DNA from: a virus
Direction: 5' to 3' (one strand)
Length of the DNA stretch: 39,344 nt
Virus record (IMG/VR): IMGVR_UViG_3300033153_004579
Coordinates: 1 to 39,344 of that record
Made by a program: the position numbers and the translations under genes. How positions within the stretch are numbered: the first letter of the stretch is position 1; each line of letters opens with the position of its first letter. Under the pieces are notes generated by a model that was given only the letters and a program-made list of their open reading frames with translations, had not been told where the DNA came from and did not search any database. Below, piece after piece: positions 13,689 to 20,248 of the stretch.

Positions 13689-13818
13689 CCTTGTCCTCGT
13701 CGGTATGTCTGCCTAGGGCATCTTCGTATATCCTGATATGCTTCACCTTTCCTTGGCTGGTTTTGAAATATGGATTATCCGTCAGCCTACACTTCTCAAT
13801 GAGTTCATCTTGGTTCAA
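13681..13818 (-). CDS. Hypothetical protein starting MNQDELIE
   Basis: 45 residues from TTG at 13818; AAAGGAG lies seven bases before TTG but only two before the ATG at 13824. The first eight residues repeat the start of the upstream protein (13805-14107), and the DNA is similar there too, suggesting a small duplication of the 5' end. Rest not recognised. Confidence 0.55.
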   Translation of the reverse strand: MNQDELIEKCRLTDNPYFKTSQGKVKHIRIYEDALGRHTDEDKDG

Positions 13819-14107
13819 AATCATTCTCCTTTATCCAGCGATTAGCAAGACGAATTAGTGCCTCTTTAGCCAAGTCAAGCTCATCTGCTAAATACTGCTC
13901 ATGATATAAAGCAAACAAGTCTTGTGACCAGATGCCAGTTATATCTTCTTCAATCACGTGCCCATGCCAAGGGTCTTGCCATCTCCAGCGTAGATAAAGA
14001 GTGTAATTCTTACCTTTCCATCTAACCGACAGAAAGCATTGTGACGGGCACCAAGCAAGGTCATCATCCCACTCCCCTACCACTTCAATTAATTCATCTT
14101 GGTTCAT
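13805..14107 (-). CDS. Hypothetical protein
   Basis: 100 residues, ATG at 14107 after CGGAGGAACA. Rich in W and Y (YLRWRWQDPWHGH), mixed alpha/beta, no motif I know. Shares its N-terminal MNQDELIE with the following gene. Confidence 0.65.
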   Translation of the reverse strand: MNQDELIEVVGEWDDDLAWCPSQCFLSVRWKGKNYTLYLRWRWQDPWHGHVIEEDITGIWSQDLFALYHEQYLADELDLAKEALIRLANRWIKENDFEPR

Positions 14108-14131
14108 TGTTCCTCCGTTGGTAGGCTTGCT

Positions 14132-14347
14132 CTACTTTCCTTCTAATTTGTCCCTTAATCTTCTCCATTCAGCATAACAACTTGGGCACCACCCAACGCC
14201 TAGCATTGGTTGTCCACAAGCACCACACTCTCCGCAATCGTCTGGCAGGTAGCCGCTTCTGTCGTAGCCGCCCGCTGGCGACATTTGTAGTTGCATATAC
14301 CTTGCTCTTTCTTCCTTCGTCAGATTATCCCAACGTAGTTTGTTCAT
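14132..14347 (-). CDS. Zinc-ribbon mini-protein
   Basis: 71 residues, ATG at 14347 overlapping the upstream stop (ATGA) behind GGTGGAG. CGECGACG and CPSC provide two CxxC knuckles for one zinc; the rest is a helical flank (EWRRLRDKLEGK). Possibly nucleic-acid or protein binding. Confidence 0.7.
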   Translation of the reverse strand: MNKLRWDNLTKEERARYMQLQMSPAGGYDRSGYLPDDCGECGACGQPMLGVGWCPSCYAEWRRLRDKLEGK

Positions 14348-14658
14348 AGCTCCACCTTTCTGAAACCTGCTTTGAGCATAGCTTCCTTACCTTCAATATG
14401 ACCAGTAGCATATCCTGACCACCACTCACTTTGGGCTAGAGGCTTATCAGGCAACTCGTAACTGGGCAGGCTTTGGTCGTCTGCCAGCTTGACGTATCCC
14501 TCCTCTTTGATGAAGGCAAGGATTTGGTCGGCAGCTTTATCAGTATTCACGCTAGAATCAATTATGGCAATCGGAGCGTCAGCATCACCTACGGAGTAAG
14601 AATGCTCCTCAATGGAATCAGTTATTGCTTTAACTATGTTTGCTCTCAACTTATCCAT
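14344..14658 (-). CDS. Hypothetical protein
   Basis: 104 residues from ATG at 14658, six bases after GGAGG; a GTG one codon earlier is possible but too close. The N-terminal half (RANIVKAITDSIEEHS) and the block ADQILAFIKEEGYVKL are helical; the end, WWSGYATGHIEGKEAMLKAGF, resembles small phage proteins of unknown role. Coupled to its neighbours on both sides. Confidence 0.65.
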   Translation of the reverse strand: MDKLRANIVKAITDSIEEHSYSVGDADAPIAIIDSSVNTDKAADQILAFIKEEGYVKLADDQSLPSYELPDKPLAQSEWWSGYATGHIEGKEAMLKAGFRKVEL

Positions 14659-14818
14659 CACTTACCTCCTTCCTGTAGCCCGCTTCAATTATCGCCTCAC
14701 TGAGAATATCGGTAATATAAGCTCGCTCGCTTATGTTGGCTGTAACTTCATCCCCTTTCAGCGTGGCGTAAATCAGGTCTGCCAGTTCCTCTATCTGGCT
14801 CTGAATATCCTTTTTCAA
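14651..14818 (-). CDS. Short hypothetical protein with TTG start
   Basis: 55 residues from TTG at 14818 behind AGGAGGGAGGCAACC, one of the best ribosome sites in the region. Helical (LKKDIQSQIEELADLIYATL). The IIEAGYRKEV end is like the end of the next protein (AMLKAGFRKVEL). Just upstream lies an 11-bp RNA helix (14837-14903) that could mask or expose this start. Confidence 0.55.
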   Translation of the reverse strand: MKKDIQSQIEELADLIYATLKGDEVTANISERAYITDILSEAIIEAGYRKEVSDG

Positions 14819-14836
14819 GGTTGCCTCCCTCCTTTT

Positions 14837-14903
14837 GCCCTACGGGGCTAGTCCCGACTTTAACGGCTTAGTTACCCTGCACTTTTTACAGACCCCGCAG
14901 GGC
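14837..14903 (-). ncRNA. Structured leader: 11-bp helix in front of gene 14651-14818
   Basis: On the - strand GCCCTGCGGGG (14903-14893) pairs with CCCCGTAGGGC (14847-14837) in 11 consecutive pairs including one G-U. The 3' strand ends about 10 bases before the AGGAGG of the next gene. Its 5' strand is part of a 15-mer also present in the large structured region (15551-15565). A cis-regulatory leader is the simplest reading; a separate small RNA is possible. Confidence 0.5.
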
Positions 14904-14923
14904 TTGTCTGCGTTTAACCTCTC

Positions 14924-15106
14924 CTATACGCTAGGTGTGGGGTATTTTCGTTCTAACTCCTCATTTGCTTTATCAACGAAGAAAACGCTCCCGCCTCTAG
15001 GCAGTCTGAATGTCCACTTGCCCCAGATGTCCCAGATTGGTCTAACATTCTCCTGAAAATTCATCTTTATGGATTTGACTACTTCTTCTGCTATTGGTAA
15101 TTCCAT
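14924..15106 (-). CDS. Hypothetical protein
   Basis: 60 residues from ATG at 15106, seven bases after GAAGGAGC; the longer frame is a weaker choice. Contains a central W-rich strand set (VRPIWDIWGKWTFRLPRGG). Not recognised. Confidence 0.6.
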   Translation of the reverse strand: MELPIAEEVVKSIKMNFQENVRPIWDIWGKWTFRLPRGGSVFFVDKANEELERKYPTPSV

Positions 15107-15147
15107 GATAGGCTCCTTCACGTATAACGGCTGCCCTGTGTTAGCTA

Positions 15148-15363
15148 TTAATATGGGCATAAGGGCACCAATATCGGCTTCTCGACACCCATTGCCCTGC
15201 ACTCAACTGGAAAGCAGTCTTTACAAAACTGCCTAGTGTTGCCGTTTCTATCCTCGGAGATTACGGTTGTAGTCTGCCCGCAATTACACTTCGAGCATTC
15301 AAACAATACAAAGCCACGCTTCAAGGTGTTCCAGTTTTGTTGTGCTTCTTCATGCTTGTTCAT
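15148..15363 (-). CDS. Zinc-ribbon mini-protein
   Basis: 71 residues from ATG at 15363. ECSKCNCGQ and FCKDCFP give a CxxC...CxxC zinc ribbon flanked by short strands (TTTVISEDRNGNTRQF). It is the first gene after the 537-nt structured region. Confidence 0.65.
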   Translation of the reverse strand: MNKHEEAQQNWNTLKRGFVLFECSKCNCGQTTTVISEDRNGNTRQFCKDCFPVECRAMGVEKPILVPLCPY

Positions 15364-15900
15364 CATTAGCCTCATCAGCCTAGTTTCCTCTGGGACTGGG
15401 GCTACTCTCTAGCCCAATTACCGATAGTGCGCACTAACTAACTGCCTCAAGCTATTTTCACCCCAGTCCCTTGAGACCTGCGAGGCTGGTGATGCTTCGG
15501 GTATCTCACCACTCAAGACTATTACCCGTTGCCCTAGTCGGTAGCCTTTCACCCCGCAGGGCTTGCCTGAGCCTACACCCGCCTAAACGCTTGATAGCAC
15601 TCCCCATTCTACTATCTAATCCTACCTCGGCTCAGGCTTGCCCGCCAGCTAGTAGCACGTCGTCTGCCTAAGCTCTTCATTACAGCAGACTAGTCAACTA
15701 CAGTTGTCCCCGAAGCTGACACGCTCCACTCCCTCTCGAGTAATGGTAGCTGGCAAGTGTTTCCCGCCAGCCGAGCTTCCCTACGGAAGTCCTTTCAAGC
15801 CCAAAGGCTGTAGCTGGCAGGCTTGCTGGCTGTCATTTCTCGCCTTGACATTTAACCTGCTCTGGCGGTCTAGTTTTAGCAGACACCAGCAAGCGGGGCA
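15364..15900 (-). ncRNA. Candidate large structured RNA (537 nt, no gene)
   Basis: No convincing frame on either strand. Perfect complementary segments are dense: 15886-15894 with 15821-15829 (9 bp), 15629-15637 with 15565-15573 (9 bp), 15461-15470 with 15392-15401 (10 bp), GGGCTA/TAGCCC at 15399-15415, a 12-bp palindrome at 15425-15436, and 6-bp hairpins GCTGGC/GCCAGC, GTCTGC/GCAGAC, CTTGAG/CTCAAG, TGGTGA/TCACCA and GACTA/TAGTC. Phages are known to encode ornate RNAs of this size (GOLLD, ROOL), but I cannot match it to either. The strand is inferred from the neighbouring leftward genes and the promoter at 16114-16144; the opposite strand would fold as well. Confidence 0.6.
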
Positions 15901-16074
15901 TTATTCTGTTTCAATAATTTCCTCAACAGCAACTACTAGAGCATCTTCAGCTTCTGGGGCAGGAGAATCAATCCGATAGTAGCACCGAGGACACTCGGTG
16001 GTAGCATAGTCGCAAAGAATGTTGGCAAACCGCTCGTGGAGAGCATCTTTTTGCGCCTTGGTTAGTTTGAACAT
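15901..16074 (-). CDS. Short cysteine-containing protein
   Basis: 57 residues, ATG at 16074 after GGAAGGAAGATGCC. Starts MFKLTKAQKDALHERF, then CDYATTECPRCYYRID (possible zinc site), and an acidic tail ending EEIIETE. First gene behind the promoter at 16114-16144 and directly before the structured region. Confidence 0.65.
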   Translation of the reverse strand: MFKLTKAQKDALHERFANILCDYATTECPRCYYRIDSPAPEAEDALVVAVEEIIETE

Positions 16075-16113
16075 GGCATCTTCCTTCCAATTGATTTTTG
16101 GGCATCTGGTTCC

Positions 16114-16144
16114 ATTGTACCACTGCCCAGTCGTAGGCTGTCAA
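16114..16144 (-). promoter_or_regulatory. Sigma70-like promoter ahead of gene 16074 and the structured region
   Basis: TTGACA (16144-16139), 19-bp spacer ending TGG, TACAAT (16119-16114) on the - strand. Same geometry as the promoter at 11484-11514 and the rightward one at 20691. It overlaps the stop codon of the gene before it. Confidence 0.7.
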
Positions 16145-16332
16145 GTCCTGACGATAACTCCCGACTTGGTTTGGTATTCCTTGGTGTTTTTGGGCAGCTC
16201 TATATCTTCCCTTTTCCGTGGACTGCATGCTCGGCAGTACAGCTTAGCGTTGCGCCCGTTGCCTATAACGTCGAACAGACTTGCGGACTGCCCACACTTA
16301 CAGCATACCAGCTTGCTTGTTTTCCTTTTCAT
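16141..16332 (-). CDS. Zinc-ribbon mini-protein
   Basis: 63 residues from ATG at 16332, five bases after AAGGG. The frame stays open to 16482 through a large inverted repeat, but those upstream codons look non-coding. CCKCGQSASLF and YCRACSPRKRE form a CxxC...CxxC ribbon; the flanks are basic, as in nucleic-acid-binding ribbons. Confidence 0.65.
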   Translation of the reverse strand: MKRKTSKLVCCKCGQSASLFDVIGNGRNAKLYCRACSPRKREDIELPKNTKEYQTKSGVIVRT

Positions 16333-16351
16333 GTTGCCCTTCATTGTTGGC

Positions 16352-16460
16352 GGGTCGGGCTTCTGTCTGTTGTTTTGTCTGGGGTTGTCTGTTTGTATGC
16401 TACCCCACCCCTTATTATATAAGGGGGGGTGATAGACATACAAACAAACAGAAGCGACCC
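16352..16460. repeat. Long nested inverted repeat between two early genes
   Basis: Outer arms GGGTCGGGCTTCTGT (16352-16366) and ACAGAAGCGACCC (16448-16460) pair with a two-base bulge; middle arms TGTTTGTATG (16390-16399) and CATACAAACA (16437-16446) pair exactly; inner arms CCCCTTAT (16408-16415) and ATAAGGGG (16419-16426) pair exactly. No U-run follows. It could be a cruciform, a protein-binding operator or an RNA hairpin. The window 16333-16508 holds no other supported gene. Confidence 0.7.
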
Positions 16461-16508
16461 GTGCCTGAGCAGATTTTGCCATTGTCTACTGCCCTCAGGC
16501 GTGATTGT

Positions 16509-16766
16509 CTATTCGGTTTTGGGCAGGTGGGGCAGCAGGTCGTCCCACCGCTTAGCCTTTTCCACGGTCTCGATTAGTTCCGTAAGGTTGCCGTCGAATA
16601 TTTTGTCTCCATAGCCAGTGCTACCTTCTCGGCGTTCGTAAATTTGTATCCAGATGTACGGCTCTTTGACTTCATTGTCGTCGGTTGGAGTAAGGCAGGT
16701 AAATTCCAAAGCCCCCTTTTCTGAATTAACCAGCCGTCCGCCTGCTGACGTATATCCTCTATTCAT
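16509..16766 (-). CDS. Hypothetical protein
   Basis: 85 residues from ATG at 16766 after CGGAGGAGATTACG; the longer frame overlaps the upstream gene. Beta-rich middle (EPYIWIQIYERREG) and a C-terminal helix (TELIETVEKAKRW). Not recognised. Confidence 0.65.
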   Translation of the reverse strand: MNRGYTSAGGRLVNSEKGALEFTCLTPTDDNEVKEPYIWIQIYERREGSTGYGDKIFDGNLTELIETVEKAKRWDDLLPHLPKTE

Positions 16767-17004
16767 CGTAATCTCCTCCGTATGTTGGTTGTATTGTCCG
16801 CCCGCACTGAATTGGGTCGGGTTCCTGTGGCACCCACTTGGGCAGGGGTTTAGACCTAGGGGTAGTAGCAATGGCGTGCTCTACCCGTATCCAAAATTCT
16901 GTGTATAGCTTCTTGGCGACGATTTCCCGATTTTGTTTAGCCCTTTCGGGGTCTGAACACATCAACGCCCACCGCCTATTGTCTGTCCAGTTACCCTTCG
17001 TCAC
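16759..17004 (-). CDS. Hypothetical protein, related to 18486-18719
   Basis: 81 residues from a GTG at 17004, 12 bases after GGAG; a TTG at 17022 is the alternative and lacks a ribosome site. The block MCSDPERAKQNREIV aligns with LCPNLDAARRNRDRV of the gene at 18486-18719, followed in both by a helix, so the two look like diverged paralogues. Function unknown. Confidence 0.6.
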   Translation of the reverse strand: MTKGNWTDNRRWALMCSDPERAKQNREIVAKKLYTEFWIRVEHAIATTPRSKPLPKWVPQEPDPIQCGRTIQPTYGGDYDE

Positions 17005-17278
17005 TGGCAGCCAGTTCTCCAAACTTGGCGAATAGGTCTGGTTTCGTCGCCAAAAAGTACCCCCCTAGGAAGGCTGCTTCAGCAACGGTATTTACTAAGC
17101 GAATATAACTGGTTGCATTATGTGGTGGGTTGTTTACCAATACACGGGTTAATAGATAGGGGATAAGCTGCCTGCTATCCTTGTGGACTTTGTTTAGTTC
17201 CTCCTCTCTTGAGTTCATTTCCTCATAGAGTTCGTGGCTGAGTTCTACCAAGGTGTCGTACGCTTTGTCAGATATCAT
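16991..17278 (-). CDS. Hypothetical protein
   Basis: 95 residues, ATG at 17278 after AAGGAGGAACAAA. Helical throughout, with an E/N-rich coiled-coil-like stretch (ELYEEMNSREEELNKV) and a small-residue region EAAFLGGYFLA that may pack or touch a membrane. First gene behind the motif at 17311-17329. Confidence 0.65.
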   Translation of the reverse strand: MISDKAYDTLVELSHELYEEMNSREEELNKVHKDSRQLIPYLLTRVLVNNPPHNATSYIRLVNTVAEAAFLGGYFLATKPDLFAKFGELAASDEG

Positions 17279-17310
17279 TTTGTTCCTCCTTGTTTTTGTT
17301 GCCCATTAGT

Positions 17311-17329
17311 ATTGTACCATGTCTGTCAA
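17311..17329 (-). promoter_or_regulatory. Short-spacer promoter-like motif, copy A
   Basis: CTTGACA-GACATGG-TACAATA on the - strand, 26 bp before the ribosome site of gene 17278. The TTGACA and TACAAT boxes are only 7 bp apart, too close for one sigma70 holoenzyme. The TGG before the -10 could make an extended -10 promoter, with the TTGACA-like part serving as something else. Matches copies at 18381 and 18740. Confidence 0.6.
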
Positions 17330-17381
17330 GTTTTGCTAGGGTTGCATAGCCTAATTGTCTCCTAGACTGGGCAGAACTGCT

Positions 17382-17606
17382 TTATGCATTGTTGCCACTC
17401 TTTCCTTCGTAATACTTCATGCCTTCTTCAGTAAGACAGACATTTTCTATTGTCTTGGAGCATCTGTCACAGCTTGGGTAGGCATCCCATTCGGAGTCGG
17501 CAAAAATTGGGCAAAACTCCTCCTTTTCTGTCTTCGTTACACAGTCTAGGCAAACACAGTAACCGCTTTCTGTATTTGTATAGCCTACAACATCGTAGCT
17601 TTTCAT
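17382..17606 (-). CDS. Zinc-binding mini-protein
   Basis: 74 residues, ATG at 17606 six bases after GGAG. GYCVCLDCV, a spaced FCPIF...SEWDAYPSCDRCSKTIEN and a further Cys form a CxxC/CxxC rubredoxin-like arrangement. I recall this pattern (pIFxxSEWD...CDxC) in small phage and bacterial proteins of unknown function. Confidence 0.7.
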   Translation of the reverse strand: MKSYDVVGYTNTESGYCVCLDCVTKTEKEEFCPIFADSEWDAYPSCDRCSKTIENVCLTEEGMKYYEGKSGNNA

Positions 17607-17618
17607 TCATTCTCCTCT

Positions 17619-17882
17619 CTAGTCGATAACGAAGGTGTACCCATCGTCGGCTAGTTGCTTGATTTTTTCGAATACTTCAGGTCTTACCGATTGTCGCAGC
17701 GCATTTACCTGTTCCTGTTCGTCTGGGTCTGGGTCGTCGAAGTCGTAGGCAATAGACCTTTCGAATAGGGGCATAACATCACTGTGCTGGAATACAGCAC
17801 TAACCTCGTTGGTGGTTAAGCCCATTACCTTGTGCACCTCGATACGATACAGCCCGAATTTTGGTACTTGTTGCTCTTCCAT
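17619..17882 (-). CDS. Hypothetical acidic protein
   Basis: 87 residues, ATG at 17882 after GGAAGGTAAA. Ends with a helix-strand pair (FEKIKQLADDGYTFVID) and has a strongly acidic loop DFDDPDPDEQEQ. Not recognised. Confidence 0.65.
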   Translation of the reverse strand: MEEQQVPKFGLYRIEVHKVMGLTTNEVSAVFQHSDVMPLFERSIAYDFDDPDPDEQEQVNALRQSVRPEVFEKIKQLADDGYTFVID

Positions 17883-17941
17883 TTTACCTTCCTTTCTGGG
17901 CTACTGCCCGATTTGATTTGATTTTGCGGTCTATAACAGTT

Positions 17942-18301
17942 TTAGCTCCATTCTATTTCTTCGATGCTTGTGAGTTGATAGACATCTCGCCAGCTTGCCT
18001 TACCAGTTTCGACAACTCTTTGTCTTAACCAGCTTTCCAGTTCATCCCTAGGAATACCATCCTGTACTTCAGAGTCGGTGTAGCTGAAGATAAAGGCTAG
18101 TGTTGCCATATATGCCTGATACTCGCCTTCATGGATAGAATTTGTTGCAGTTTCTAAAGCCCTACTGTCTAGGTCTAAAGATTGTAGGTCTGGTATCAGG
18201 TTTTTAAGCCTTCTGGCTACACTTTCTAGTTCACCAGTAAGTCGAGCAACCTTGCGAGCCGTCGGGGACATAGTTCTTAACGTTTTCTTTTTATATGCCA
18301 T
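17942..18301 (-). CDS. Hypothetical helical protein
   Basis: 119 residues, ATG at 18301 after AAAGGAGACCGTTT. Basic N-terminus (MAYKKKTLRTMSPTARKVARLTGELESVARRLKNL) with heptad-like spacing suggests a coiled coil, possibly DNA-binding; the rest is helical. No family recognised. Confidence 0.65.
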   Translation of the reverse strand: MAYKKKTLRTMSPTARKVARLTGELESVARRLKNLIPDLQSLDLDSRALETATNSIHEGEYQAYMATLAFIFSYTDSEVQDGIPRDELESWLRQRVVETGKASWRDVYQLTSIEEIEWS

Positions 18302-18349
18302 AAACGGTCTCCTTTCCGCCTGCCCAGTATTCGGTTGTTAAGGTACTGT

Positions 18350-18493
18350 CTAACTCTGGTTCTCACCAGTCTCTACTTCTATTATACCATGCTTGTCAAG
18401 TTTCTGCTCAGCCCATTGGTCTAGGTAGGGCTGAATATCGTCCCAGAATGGAGGCTGTCCATATCGTTCGATTAGTTCCTCTCTTTCAGTCAT
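18350..18493 (-). CDS. Short hypothetical protein
   Basis: 47 residues from ATG at 18493 behind GGGGGACAACAACT, overlapping the upstream gene by 8 bp. Starts MTEREELIERYGQPPFWDDI. The promoter-like motif B lies inside its last 17 codons. Confidence 0.6.
   Translation of the reverse strand: MTEREELIERYGQPPFWDDIQPYLDQWAEQKLDKHGIIEVETGENQS
18381..18399 (-). promoter_or_regulatory. Short-spacer promoter-like motif, copy B
   Basis: CTTGACA-AGCATGG-TATAATA on the - strand, placed inside the end of gene 18350-18493 and ahead of gene 18301. Same 7-bp spacing and CATGG core as copies A and C. Confidence 0.55.
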
Positions 18494-18719
18494 AGTTGTT
18501 GTCCCCCATGAACGGCTTTGATATTGGGTGCTTGGACAGGGTATTCGGGCAGGGCAATTCTCCCAGTACCAAGCCGACTGGTGGTCTCTCGCCCAATTTC
18601 CACTGAGCAAGCAGCCTTTCCTGCTGGCGGTAGAAGTCCTCTCCTACCTTGGTCTTAACACGGTCTCGATTTCTTCTAGCTGCGTCGAGGTTGGGGCATA
18701 GTAATTGACTGCGCTTCAT
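18486..18719 (-). CDS. Hypothetical protein, related to 16759-17004
   Basis: 77 residues, ATG at 18719 behind GAGGAGGAAAAACAA. Residues 5-35 (LLCPNLDAARRNRDRVKTKV...) resemble the gene at 16759. The C-terminal half is proline-rich and probably extended. First gene behind motif C. Confidence 0.6.
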   Translation of the reverse strand: MKRSQLLCPNLDAARRNRDRVKTKVGEDFYRQQERLLAQWKLGERPPVGLVLGELPCPNTLSKHPISKPFMGDNNYD

Positions 18720-18739
18720 TTGTTTTTCCTCCTCATTTT

Positions 18740-18758
18740 ATTATACCATGGCTGTCAA
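18740..18758 (-). promoter_or_regulatory. Short-spacer promoter-like motif, copy C
   Basis: CTTGACA-GCCATGG-TATAATA on the - strand in the 40-bp gap between the metallopeptidase gene and gene 18719. Same layout as copies A and B. Confidence 0.6.
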
Positions 18759-18759
18759 G

Positions 18760-19263
18760 CTATAGTACGGCTAGGATAGATTTCAGCATCGGTTCGGGCG
18801 TTGCTGCCGGGGTATGCTCGACGTAAAATCGCCTAGCCTTAATGCGCTTGAACAGACTTGTTCCTGTTAGGCGTAGGGCATTGTCGACAAACTCCCAACT
18901 GTTAATACACGGCAAAGCCCCTTGAGACAGGGCGAACATATTTGCTGCGATTTCACGTCTGGTTAGTTCCTCCTGTGAGCAGAATGGACTTTGGGGGGGA
19001 TTTTTCCTGTGGTCTGCCCAATGTCCCAGTTCATGGCATAGGGCAAAGTAATCAACGTCATAGTTGCCAGTCAGGTCTAGTTCTATGTATGGAGTGTAGG
19101 TATTTCTCGTATTCCAATAGAATGCAGATAAATTTACATTGTATTCTCCCTGCCTGTGATGTCTACTAGTTAGGAAGACTTTGATTTCTGGTATATTTGC
19201 CCCTGCGCATATCTTGTTTGCCAAATCCTGCCAGTGTTGTTCATTTTTTGGCGACGTGTTCAT
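18760..19263 (-). CDS. ImmA/IrrE-like zinc metallopeptidase
   Basis: 167 residues, ATG at 19263 after GGAGGTACAATA, overlapping the upstream stop by one base. CHELGHWADH gives the HExxH zinc site (H77, E78, H81), with E104 in TRREIAANMFA as the likely third ligand, the layout of the ImmA/IrrE (DUF955) family. Family members cleave phage or plasmid repressors or act in stress control. No repressor gene is visible next to it, so the target may be a host protein. Confidence 0.75.
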   Translation of the reverse strand: MNTSPKNEQHWQDLANKICAGANIPEIKVFLTSRHHRQGEYNVNLSAFYWNTRNTYTPYIELDLTGNYDVDYFALCHELGHWADHRKNPPQSPFCSQEELTRREIAANMFALSQGALPCINSWEFVDNALRLTGTSLFKRIKARRFYVEHTPAATPEPMLKSILAVL

Positions 19264-19526
19264 TATTGTACCTCCAAGGTGTCAGCTTGAATCCTCAGCA
19301 CTAGTACTGATTCCTGATTGCCGAGTCGCTTAATGGTTTTTGCTAGTTGTGCTACCTTGTCATCTTCCGGCTTAGGCGTGTAGATTTCGATGACCATGCT
19401 GGTTTCAGATTGTTTTTTCCAGTACCCTACGGTGTTCATGACTGTAAATCCGTCGAACAGCTCACTTGTTGCGTCGAGTACCTTCGGTGTCCAATTTCCC
19501 CGCTCGGTGTAAATTCTGTACAGCAT
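19263..19526 (-). CDS. Conserved small phage/plasmid hypothetical protein
   Basis: 87 residues, ATG at 19526 after GGAGGTATAAA. The pattern MLYRIYTERGN...FDGFTVMNTVGYWKKQSETSMVIEI is one I recall from small mobile-element proteins of unknown role. Beta-alpha-beta in appearance. Confidence 0.65.
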   Translation of the reverse strand: MLYRIYTERGNWTPKVLDATSELFDGFTVMNTVGYWKKQSETSMVIEIYTPKPEDDKVAQLAKTIKRLGNQESVLVLRIQADTLEVQ

Positions 19527-19527
19527 T

Positions 19528-19674
19528 TTATACCTCCATTAATTTGAACTTTGGGTTGTGGTCGGATTGCCGTCGGTAGCCACACTTTGGGCAGGTCGGC
19601 TTGTGTGCCAGTGAGTCCTGAGTGAACCATGTGTGGCACTTTGGGCATATTAACGTACCACTATTCCTACTCAT
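19528..19674 (-). CDS. Zinc-ribbon mini-protein
   Basis: 48 residues, ATG at 19674 after GGGAGGTTAAGC. CPKCHTWF and CPKCGYRR form a classical CxxC...CxxC zinc ribbon; the tail is basic. Very short but with a strong ribosome site and tight spacing to both neighbours. Confidence 0.7.
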   Translation of the reverse strand: MSRNSGTLICPKCHTWFTQDSLAHKPTCPKCGYRRQSDHNPKFKLMEV

Positions 19675-19680
19675 GCTTAA

Positions 19681-19725
19681 CCTCCCTTCTATAATAATCG
19701 CTTGCCCTCCCTTCTATAATAATCG
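19681..19725. repeat. Direct repeat, 20-bp units 25 bp apart
   Basis: CCTCCCTTCTATAATAATCG occurs at 19681-19700 and again exactly at 19706-19725. The second copy covers the stop codon and last codons of the gene at 19714; the first is intergenic. Probably a recent tandem duplication, which also duplicates a GGAGG site. Confidence 0.85.
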
Positions 19726-20220
19726 TAGCTGGCATAAGTGGTCAGCGTAGTTGTCGGATTTTCTTCGAATCTCACACCATAGTTCAGCTTGACGTTGGGC
19801 AGGAGTCAGTCCTTTACTGGCAGCATCTTCACGTATGGCGGATTCGATTAAGTCATATTGATGCTTTGTTGGTACCTTTTTGGGTATTCGGAAGTACCGA
19901 AGTATCCATATATCAACGGGAACATAGTCGTCATGCCCGATTAAAGCATGGTACAAGGCTTGGCATTTTCTGCCATTTGGCTCTCCGTTGGCAATGACGT
20001 TTAGCAAGCTTTTGTAGTGTGCATTAATGAATGAGCTGCGCTTTACGGTACCCGTGGCTTTGATTTGGTTGTATGCTTTGATGGCAAGGCGAGTGTTGAG
20101 GCGTACGGAATTGTTCGGGGAGGTGGCAGCAGCTATGGCACAAAACAACCGCCAGTCATCGCCAAAGGTACGTTTAATGGCTTGCCTAGACTCGATGTAC
20201 CAATTTTTTGGCTGTCTCAT
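19714..20220 (-). CDS. Possible HhH-GPD DNA-glycosylase-like protein (DUF7178-like)
   Basis: 168 residues from ATG at 20220 with GGAGG six bases before it. The upstream ATG at 20250 overlaps the promoter's -10 box and cannot be in the transcript. Fold hints: ATSPNNSVRLNTRLAIKAYNQ, a central helical region, then VPVDIWILRYF, which resembles the catalytic-Asp strand-helix (VD-x-x-x-x-R) of helix-hairpin-helix glycosylases. I recall a phage family (DUF7178) of this kind; assignment is tentative. First gene of the leftward block, so an early function such as DNA repair or anti-defence is plausible. Confidence 0.55.
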   Translation of the reverse strand: MRQPKNWYIESRQAIKRTFGDDWRLFCAIAAATSPNNSVRLNTRLAIKAYNQIKATGTVKRSSFINAHYKSLLNVIANGEPNGRKCQALYHALIGHDDYVPVDIWILRYFRIPKKVPTKHQYDLIESAIREDAASKGLTPAQRQAELWCEIRRKSDNYADHLCQLRLL

Positions 20221-20248
20221 GTCAGCCTCCAATAGTTGTACTGTGTTC

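Noticed and set aside
15364-15900. Group I intron
   Set aside because: GACTA/TAGTC resembles P7, but the two strands are only 13 nt apart and the other core segments (P3, P8 and the guanosine-site context) are not in order; no flanking split gene.
16141-16482. Full 113-codon reading of the zinc-ribbon gene
   Set aside because: The extra 50 codons run through the large inverted repeat and have no protein-like composition, while ATG at 16332 has a good ribosome site.
18760-19263. Evidence for lysogeny from the ImmA/IrrE-like peptidase
   Set aside because: The family is common on prophages, but no integrase, repressor or attachment site was found, and lytic phages also carry it.
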